Below, piece after piece: positions 57,696 through 64,000 of a stretch of 64,000 bases of DNA (positions are counted from its first letter, which is position 1; each line of letters begins with the position of its first letter). The notes under the pieces are model-generated. The model saw nothing but the letters and a program-made list of their open reading frames with translations, had not been told where the DNA came from and made no database searches. Location of the stretch: positions 62,001 to 126,000 of the forward strand of contig NZ_CP104146.1 in assembly GCF_025200715.1 (NCBI RefSeq), written 5' to 3'. The position numbers and the translations under genes were made by a program. This DNA is from Rhizobium sullae. GTDB taxonomy: Bacteria > Pseudomonadota > Alphaproteobacteria > Rhizobiales > Rhizobiaceae.

Positions 57696-58100
57696 ATGGC
57701 GGATGGTGAGGGATTTGTTGGGCGATGCGAAGTTGTCGAGCCTCGTCGTGGAAACCGGCGATGGCCCAATGATCTGAAGGCGCGGATTGTAGCGGAGAGC
57801 CTTCAACCCGGTACGCGGGTTGTTGATGTTGCGCGTCGCCATGATCTGCTTGCGCACCAGCTATCGGACTGGCGCCGGCAGGCGCGTCAGGGACTTCTGG
57901 CGCTGCCTGCGGAACTGATGGCAGGGGTTCCTTGCGAGGATAGCGGAGCATTCGTGCCTGCCTTTGTGCCCCTGGCGATTACGACGGAGCCGAAGGAGGC
58001 TGCATCACCAATACCGGAGCCGGTCGAGATCACTTCGGGGATCATGACAGTAGAAATAGGCGCAGACCTCCTGGTGCGGGCGATGCGAGGGACGGCATGA
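57696..58100 (+). CDS. IS66-family accessory protein (first ORF)
   Basis: A 134-residue protein with the HTH of IS66 first-ORF proteins (RRWPNDLKARIVAESLQPGTRVVDVARRHDLLAHQLSDWRRQAR). ATG 57696 is preferred; the frame is open to 57651. It overlaps tnpB by four bases. Confidence 0.88.
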   Translation: MADGEGFVGRCEVVEPRRGNRRWPNDLKARIVAESLQPGTRVVDVARRHDLLAHQLSDWRRQARQGLLALPAELMAGVPCEDSGAFVPAFVPLAITTEPKEAASPIPEPVEITSGIMTVEIGADLLVRAMRGTA

Positions 58101-58426
58101 TCGTCGCGGGCCAACGATTGCCGATCCTGATCGCGACGCGGCCGGTGGACTTCCGCTGTGGCCACCAGGCGCTGGCATTGATGGTGCAGACCGAGTTGAA
58201 GCTTGATCCGCATTCCGGCGTCACCGTGGTCTTCCGGTCGAAGCGCGGCGATCGTCTGAAAATCCTGGTATGGGATGGCACCGGAATGGTGCTGACCTAC
58301 AAAATCCTGGAACAGGGCAGTTTTGCCTGGCCCAAGGTGCAGGATGGAACGATGCGTCTTTCTCGGGCTCAATACGAAGCCTTGTTCGAAGGATCGACTG
58401 GCGACGAGTTATGGCGCGGCGGGTAA
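58097..58426 (+). CDS. tnpB: IS66 family TnpB
   Basis: The 109-residue TnpB has the family signature PVDFRCGHQALALMVQTELKLDPHSG and VFRSKRGDRLKILVWDGTGMVL. TnpB is required for IS66 transposition. Relics of the same gene lie in both units of the tandem duplication. Confidence 0.92.
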   Translation: MIVAGQRLPILIATRPVDFRCGHQALALMVQTELKLDPHSGVTVVFRSKRGDRLKILVWDGTGMVLTYKILEQGSFAWPKVQDGTMRLSRAQYEALFEGSTGDELWRGG

Positions 58427-58513
58427 CAGCGCCGAGTGCGGCAGGATGACTCACCTGCTTGATTTTGGCATTGTTTTATTGGGCTTTTCTGCTTCGATTT
58501 GCTATGAAGACGC

Positions 58514-60164
58514 ATGTCGCAACCGATCGATCTCAGCCAGTTCCCGGACCTTCCTGTCGAGGTATTGAAAGCCTTTGCGGCGGTGCAGTTCGAGCTGTCG
58601 GTCGAGCGTGCGGCACGCCAGCATGAGCAGGCGGTGGTGGCCGAAAAGGACGCCTTCATCAGCGAGCTGAAGGAATTGATCGAGAAGCTGGAGAGCCAGG
58701 TTCAGGATTACCGCCGCACGAAGTTCGGGCCGAAATCGGAAAAGCTCGATCCGGCGCAGATGGAACTGGCGCTGGAAGACCTTGAGACGGCGATTGCCGA
58801 AACACAGGCCCAGATCGCTGTTGTCGAGGGAAAGATCGCGGCCAGCGGATCCGATCCCGAAAAGGCCGTCCCGCGCAAACAGCGCAAGGCGCGCTCGCTG
58901 CCTGAGCACCTGCCGCGAGTCGAGCGGGTGATCGAGCCCGATAGCATTGCTTGCCCCTGTGGTTGCGGCAACATGGTGCGGATCGGCGAAGATCGGACGG
59001 AACGGCTCGATCAAATTCCGGCTTGCTATCAGGTGATCGTCACGATCCGCCCGAAATACGCGTGTCCCAAGGGCCGCACCGGCGTGGTTCAGGCCAGGGC
59101 GCCGGCACATCTGTTGGAAGGCAGCTGGCCGACCGAAGCCCTGTTGGCGCAGATCGCCGTGTCCAAGCCTTCCGAACATATGCCGCTCAACCGTCAGGCG
59201 ACAGTCATGGCCCGACACGGAGTGCCGATCGACCGCACGGTCCTGGCCGATTGGATGGGGCGGACGGGTGCTGCGATCGCGCCGGTGGTAGACCGCATGG
59301 CCATGCTCCTGAAACAGGGCAGTTCAAGACTTTATGTCGACGAGACCACGGCCCCGGGTGTTGGATCCGGGCCGCGGCAAGACGAAAACTGGCTATCTCT
59401 GGGCTATTCTGCGCGACGACCGCGGCTGGAACGGATCTGCGCCGCCGGGCGTGGTGTTCCATTATCGGCCGGGGCGTAAAGGCGAATATGCCGCAGAAAT
59501 CCTCGACGGCTTCGACGGCACGATCCAGGTCGATGCCTATGGCGGCTACTCCCATCTCGCCACGCCAAAACGCACGAGTGGCGATCCGTTGAGGCTGGCC
59601 TTCTGCTGGGCACATGGCCGCAGAAAACTGATCAAGTCCCAGCCGAAGAAGGGTTCGCCCATCGTCGACGAGGCGTTGTTGCGCATCGCCGCTCTCTACA
59701 AGATCGAGGACAGCATCCGAGGTTGTGATCCCGATCATCGCCGGGCTATCCGCCAGAACCTGTCCCGCTCGCTGGTGGACGAGTTCTTCACCTGGCTGAC
59801 AGCTCAGGCCGCGCGCGTCTCGCGCAAGTCCGACCTCGGCGAAGCCATGGCCTATATGCTGAAACGCCAGGACGGCTTCCGGCTATTCCTCGACGACGGC
59901 TGCGTCGACATCGACTCCAACCTCGTCGAAAATGCAATCCGCAGCCCAGCCATGAATCGCCGCAACGCGCTGTTTGCCGGGCATGACGAGGGTGGCCGTA
60001 ATTGGGCCCGTTTCGCCAGCCTGATCGGCACATGTAAGATGAATGGCGTTGAACCATATGCCTACCTGCGCGATCTCTTCATCAGCCTCGCAAATGGCCA
60101 CCTCGCCAAAGACATCGACGCCCTGATGCCCTGGGCCTATGCGCAACGGATCAGTGCCTCATAA
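58514..60164 (+). pseudogene. tnpC: IS66 family TnpC transposase with frameshift
   Basis: The N-terminal part (coiled-coil leucine-zipper region, then the zinc-finger-like IACPCGCGNMVRIGEDRTERLDQIPA) reads to YVDETTAPG. There an extra G near 59357 shifts the frame, and the second part continues with VLDPGRGKTKTGYLWAILRDDRGW to the C-terminus (IDSNLVENAIRS, then RNALFAGHDEGGRNWA). The transposase is probably inactive. Confidence 0.88.
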
Positions 60165-60292
60165 TGACCTCGTCCGGGACTCCTCGACGAGCTCACAGAA
60201 CCACCAGCAAGCAAAAGACCTGACCGTTGCAACCGCATAATCAATGGGACGGAGACGCCGCATACCTTGCGGGCAGCACAGTGTCCAATTGG

Positions 60293-60360
60293 CCTTTCCG
60301 TAATGCCAACCAGGACGTGGAGATCGACGGGTGCACGGTCCGCTGCGGTGACGCCGTTCT
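60293..60360 (+). pseudogene. Cytochrome P450 C-terminal scrap
   Basis: About 20 codons (QDVEIDGCTVRCGDAVLCD) look like the segment of P450 enzymes before the haem loop. Too short for a family call, but it lies near cyp112 and may be a relic of another gibberellin-operon P450. Confidence 0.4.
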
Positions 60361-60436
60361 ATGCGACTAACGGGGATGAAAGGCCATCGGTCCCGGCGGC
60401 GACAGGTTCGATGTCACCTATGCTTGGCGGTATTAG

Positions 60437-60810
60437 GCTCACCAGGTTCTGCACAATCGCGAAAGCAGCGCCCTCCAATACTCCATGCGCGACCGGCTGG
60501 CCGCGCTTGGCTGGTCGCATATAGAGAGACGCCTTTTGTAGTTCGGCCGCCGGTGGCGTGATCCGCGCTGGATTTGACCGTATGGTGGCGAAATCTGCCT
60601 TGGCAAGGTTGACAGTGGCCGCGCGTGAGATTTAGCGCGTCGCCCGAAACAGCTGGGACTGGCAACAACTCATCGAGATTTGCGGTGTTGTCGATACCGT
60701 TCCTGGTTGCCCAGGAAGCGGTTTATGCGCCCCACCAGGGCAACGACCGCCTGCTCTTGGGTTTAAAGGGCAGTTCCAACGAGCATGAGCTCGTCGATCG
60801 ACAGGGATCG
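60437..60810 (+). pseudogene. Decayed serine site-specific recombinase
   Basis: Pieces in several frames match a resolvase/recombinase N-terminal domain in order: QVLHNRESSALQYSMRDRLAALGW (60440 on), SAAGGVIRAGFDRMVA, RVARNSWDWQQLIEICGVVDT, and then GNDRLLLGLKGSSNEHEL. Stops and frameshifts separate them. From here to 61453 I see no intact gene; an open frame at 61220-61444 has no recognisable family. Confidence 0.65.
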
Positions 60811-61453
60811 TCTTCTAATAGCCGACGTTCCGGCACACCCGTTCCAAGGTTTGCACGACCTCGATAGCTGTGACGTGGATCAAGCGCGGGAAGATACCCT
60901 GAGAAGGTATCGCCCACCGTGGATCCCGAGGCACCTTCATCACTTTGCTTCCAGAATGAACGCCTTCTGAGCGTCCTACCTTCATCGTCTTCCGTTCCTT
61001 CCCTAGCCAGGATGCAACCGGGAAACTCTAGCTAAAACTGGTCCGGTTTGAAGGGCCAGATCAGGCGACGAAAGGCCTGCTCTGCTCCGATGGAGCCGGT
61101 AAGTTTGTTGGCGCGGCAAGTGCTTGTTGGCTGTTGAGAGTTGACAGGCCCAGGCAACTGGTTTAGCCAGTGACGGGATAACAACGATATAAAGACAATA
61201 AAACGTCACGAGGAAATTCATGCTACAAACGGCCAGTTTCCAATTTCCAGACGACAGGATATCGCGCTCGTTGTCCTTGGGCGAGGTTGCCGAGATTCTC
61301 GGCGTGTTCCCCCGCTGTTCGTGCGGTGGAGTATCTGGCGCCGACAATCGCCGCATAGGACGTCTTCTACAATGCCGCCTTAAGTTAGCGGCCGCCGGGA
61401 GCGCCTGCCGGTCACCTTCCGCCCTTTCATCACATAGAGAGTGAGGTGCCGTC

Positions 61454-62656
61454 ATGTCCGGACAATCCTTGCCGACGCTGCCGATGTGGCGCGTCGATCA
61501 CATCGAGCCCTCGCCCGAGATGTTGGCGTTACGCGCCAACGGTCCGATCCACCGCGTGCGCTTCCCGTCAGGGCATGAAGGCTGGTGGGTGACAGGCTAC
61601 GAGGAAGCTAAGGCGGTACTGTCCGACGCGGCCTTTCGGCCCTCGGGAATGCCGCCGGCGGCATTCACCCCGGCTACGGTGATTCTCGGTTCGCCGGGGT
61701 GGCTGGGCTCGCACGAGGGCAGCGAGCATGCCCGCTTACGCACGATCGTGGCGCCGGCCTTCAGCAACCGCAGGGTGAAGCTGCTCGCGCAGCAGATCGA
61801 GGCGATCGCCGCGCAGTTGTTCGAGACGCTGGCGGCCCAGCCCCAGCCCGCCGACCTGCGACACTACCTCTCCTTTCCGCTTCCGGCCATGGTCATCAGC
61901 GCGCTGATGGGCGTACCCTACGAGGATCACGCCTTTTTCGCCGAGCTGTCCGACGAAGTGATGACGCACCAGCATGAAAGCGGCCCGCGTAGCGCGGCGC
62001 TCCTGGCCTGGGGAGAATTGCGCACCTACATTCGCGGCAAGATGCGAGGCAAGCGCCAGGATCCGGGCGACAACCTGCTGACGGATCTGCTCGCGGCGGT
62101 TGACCAGGGCAAGGCGACCGAGGAAGAGGCGATCGGCCTGGCCGCGGGGATACTAGTGGCGGGGCACGAGAGCACCGTCGCACAGATCGAATTCGGCCTG
62201 CTGGCCATGTCCCGCCATCCGCATCAGCGCGAACGCCTGGTCGGCGATCCATCCCTCGTGGACAAGGCGGTGGAGGAAATCCTTCGCATGTACCCGCCGG
62301 GCGCGGGCTGGGACGGCATCATGCGCTATCCGAGGACGGACGTGACGATCGCGGGCGTCCATATTCCCGCGGAGAGCAAGGTGCTGGTCGGCCTGCCGGC
62401 GACGTCATTCGATCCACACCATTTCGACGACCCGGAAAACTTCGACATCGGACGCGCCGAAAAACCGCACCTGGCGTTCTCCTACGGGCCGCACTACTGC
62501 ATCGGCGAGGCGCTTGCCAGGCTGGAACTCAAGGTGGTGTTCGGTTCGATCTTCCAGCGCTTCCCCACGCTGCGCCTGGCCGTGGCGCCCGAAGAACTGA
62601 AGTTGCGCAAAGATATTATCACTGGCGGGTTCGAGGAGTTTCCGGTGCTCTGGTGA
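61454..62656 (+). CDS. cyp112: Cytochrome P450 CYP112 (gibberellin biosynthesis)
   Basis: This 400-residue soluble P450 matches what I remember of CYP112 (BJ-1) of Bradyrhizobium almost throughout (LPTLPMWRVDHIEPSPEMLALRANGP at the start, ITGGFEEFPVLW at the end). The I-helix is AAGILVAGHESTVAQIEFG, the ExxR is EEILR, and the haem loop is FSYGPHYCIGEALARLELK with the Cys ligand. In rhizobia CYP112 is the first P450 of the gibberellin operon, acting on an ent-kaurenoic-acid-derived intermediate. None of the partner genes (CYP114, ferredoxin, SDR, CYP117, GGPS, CPS, KS) follows; an IS6 relic does. The gene looks intact but orphaned. Confidence 0.93.
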   Translation: MSGQSLPTLPMWRVDHIEPSPEMLALRANGPIHRVRFPSGHEGWWVTGYEEAKAVLSDAAFRPSGMPPAAFTPATVILGSPGWLGSHEGSEHARLRTIVAPAFSNRRVKLLAQQIEAIAAQLFETLAAQPQPADLRHYLSFPLPAMVISALMGVPYEDHAFFAELSDEVMTHQHESGPRSAALLAWGELRTYIRGKMRGKRQDPGDNLLTDLLAAVDQGKATEEEAIGLAAGILVAGHESTVAQIEFGLLAMSRHPHQRERLVGDPSLVDKAVEEILRMYPPGAGWDGIMRYPRTDVTIAGVHIPAESKVLVGLPATSFDPHHFDDPENFDIGRAEKPHLAFSYGPHYCIGEALARLELKVVFGSIFQRFPTLRLAVAPEELKLRKDIITGGFEEFPVLW

Positions 62657-62712
62657 TGCGCGGACACCACCGGGAATCGCGATCTTTCCGCAATTTGCCG
62701 GCGCACCCGGCG

Positions 62713-62964
62713 CGCGCCAGAGCATTGCTCGCACAAGGGCCTGAGCAATCGGGCGTAGAACTCTCATCAACCCGTCCGACGGCGGGAAAGGATCATGAAG
62801 CGCTTCAAGTCAGCGCGACAGCTTCAGCGTTTCGTTTCCGTACACGACCCGATCGTCAACCTCTTTAACGTTCCCCGCCACGATTTTCCATCCACCCACC
62901 ATCGAGAACTGCGAGCAGCGGCCATGCAAGCATGGCGCCTAATCGCGCGCCTTCACGCCGATTG
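62713..62964 (+). pseudogene. IS6-family transposase C-terminal remnant
   Basis: The frame reads HKGLSNRA, then a TAG where the catalytic Glu codon (GAG) is expected, then NSHQPVRRRERIMKRFKSARQLQRFVSVHD to the end IARLHAD. The nonsense change at the catalytic Glu makes it dead. The sequence 62965-63208 shows nothing recognisable. Confidence 0.85.
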
Positions 62965-63208
62965 AACCAAAGCCTCACTCCCAGATCTTGTCTTCGCAGC
63001 GTTAAGTTTACAGTGCCGTGTGGTGAGGTCTAAAGAGGATTATGGGCAATCGGTCAGAAACAGGATCAGAAGAATTATTAGGTTGATGAGTACCCAGAGC
63101 ACGTCTAGCCGGATTGCCCCGCGACGTGTTGAAGTCGCTTTTTGAGGCCGGACACACGTCAGAACCCGACCACATGCCGGTCCGGAAGTAAGATTTTGCT
63201 TGCATTTA

Positions 63209-63428
63209 CCGGGCGTCCACACACGTCGACCTGGAGAATGCCGACGAAGCCGTCGAGATGAGTCATCGGGCGCTCAGCTTTGCGGTCCGGTGCATAGACA
63301 TAGACGACACCGGGTGGATCGGTTCCCAGCCATGGTCTGTCGTCGCGGGCATAAGCCCAGAGCTGACTCGTCTTGGTCTTACCGCGCCCCGGATCGAGCA
63401 CCGGCGCGGTCGTCTCGTCGGCAAAGAG
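63209..63428 (-). pseudogene. IS66 TnpC internal fragment
   Basis: About 73 codons (KLFADETTAPVLDPGRGKTKTSQLWAYARDD, then GVVYVYAPDRKAERPMTHLDGFVGILQVD) match the catalytic middle of IS66 TnpC but differ clearly from the element at 57607, so it comes from another IS66 member. Confidence 0.85.
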
Positions 63429-63572
63429 CTTCGAAGATGCATCTGCGGCCGGTTCATCAACGGTTGCTCGACGTGTTGAAGACAATCCGGTCGGATCAAC
63501 CATACGTTCTTACTCAATGGTTCGTCAGAATTCCTGTCGACGCTGCCTGAGGAGCGCCAACAGGTTCTTTTT

Positions 63573-63992
63573 TCAAACCGCTTCCACGGAGCCACGCCCT
63601 TGTATTCCGCCAGGATCAGCAGCAAGCGCTCCAAGTTCTTTCCGCTTGACCTCGTGCGGGAGAGGCTCTCCCTCTACGAAATTCAAAGCCTGCTCGATCA
63701 AATCCACAGCCCGATCGTTGTCGCCGCTCTCATCGTAGTAACGGGCAATCGTCTCGTAAGACTCAGCGCGTGAGAGAGCATCCTGCTGCGGGTACAGGCT
63801 CAGGATTCGTTCGGAGATCTCCTTGCCCATCGAAAAGCGTTCCGCAGATGGAAGGCCCGAGTAATCATAGAGACCGAAGAGTTCTTGAATCGCCGCGAGA
63901 AGCCAATCTTCAGAGTTTCGTTCAATTGGATCGCGAGCAAATTGGCCCAACGCCATCCAGCCCGAATCCATGTCGCGCATTCCTCCGATCAA
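63573..63992 (-). CDS. Hypothetical protein, possibly cut at its 3' side
   Basis: A 139-residue frame with a helical, TPR-like middle (RAESYETIARYYDESGDNDRAVDLIEQALNFVEGE). The last 20 residues (ADPGGIQGRGSVEAV) are of a different character and may come from fusion with IS-derived DNA, so the native C-terminus may be lost. The start at 63992 is close to the window edge and the frame might extend further. No family is recognised. Confidence 0.5.
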   Translation of the reverse strand: MIGGMRDMDSGWMALGQFARDPIERNSEDWLLAAIQELFGLYDYSGLPSAERFSMGKEISERILSLYPQQDALSRAESYETIARYYDESGDNDRAVDLIEQALNFVEGEPLPHEVKRKELGALAADPGGIQGRGSVEAV

Positions 63993-64000
63993 ATCCCGAC

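Larger units (their letters stand above)
57607..60265. mobile_element. IS66-family insertion sequence
   Basis: A 2659-bp element with ends GTATGCGCCGCCTACGCCCC (left) and GTATGCGGCGTCTCCGTCCC (right, reverse complement), both followed by ATTGATT. It contains the three IS66 genes. No 8-bp target duplication is visible, and the left flank (IS3 orfB) does not resume on the right, so a rearrangement followed insertion. Confidence 0.9.

Noticed and set aside
60542..61453. Open frames upstream of cyp112 as genes
   Set aside because: They have frequent breaks, lack ribosome-binding sites and known domains, and part of the stretch is recombinase debris.

Overview
The window looks like an accessory replicon (conjugative or symbiotic-type plasmid) of a member of the Rhizobiaceae. 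The main reasons are a Ti-type conjugation block with TraR/TraM quorum control (1-4689), a UPF0262 gene, small RNAs with anti-Shine-Dalgarno loops, a cytochrome P450 that I recognise as CYP112 of the rhizobial gibberellin operon (61454-62656), and a dense load of IS3, IS5, IS6, IS66, IS701 and Tn3 elements typical of symbiotic plasmids.

Layout. (1) 1-5379: 3' end of traA, then traF-traB-traH, then traM converging on traR, then UPF0262. (2) 5400-7427: two tandem sRNA or terminator units and an MFS exporter. (3) 8005-17365: a complete set of enzymes for the methylaspartate route of glutamate breakdown. These are the B12-dependent glutamate mutase (mutS, mutE) with its MutL partner, methylaspartate ammonia-lyase, a class I fumarase-type hydratase, a class III CoA-transferase and a CitE-type lyase, plus a LysR regulator. 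(4) 18016-24243: a frameshifted sthA-like transhydrogenase, a DUF3422 gene, glutamate dehydrogenase, a lysine 6-dehydrogenase-type enzyme and an Lrp/AsnC regulator. (5) 24281-32570: a four-gene operon (2-oxoadipate dioxygenase/decarboxylase, ALDH7-type semialdehyde dehydrogenase, aminotransferase, FAD/FeS D-2-hydroxyglutarate dehydrogenase) with a divergent LysR gene. (6) 32571-50530: debris and mobile elements. It holds a second LysR gene, a folD pseudogene, a purU fragment, an IS3 element, a fragment of the glyA-like gene, a 5.5 kb Tn3-family transposon with passengers, a truncated traG, WGR and nuclease genes, an IS6 element, a CoiA-like gene and an IS701-type element with a perfect 5-bp target duplication. 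(7) 50526-57144: a tandem duplication of an SHMT-like gene (one copy frameshifted), followed by Ddl-like ATP-grasp and DapF-like genes. (8) 57224-64000: IS3 and IS66 elements, a decayed serine recombinase, an orphan cyp112, and more IS remnants.

How it works together (inference). Regions 4 and 5 can take lysine to 2-aminoadipate semialdehyde, 2-aminoadipate, 2-oxoadipate, D-2-hydroxyglutarate and 2-oxoglutarate. Glutamate dehydrogenase connects 2-oxoglutarate with glutamate. Region 3 then takes glutamate through 3-methylaspartate, mesaconate and citramalate to citramalyl-CoA, which splits to acetyl-CoA and pyruvate. The window therefore encodes an apparently complete linked route from lysine and glutamate to central C2/C3 units, using a pathway best known from anaerobic clostridia, on what looks like a plasmid of an aerobic plant-associated bacterium. 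This is the most interesting system in the window. Second is the SHMT-like/Ddl-like/DapF-like island, whose SHMT-like enzyme has several altered active-site residues.
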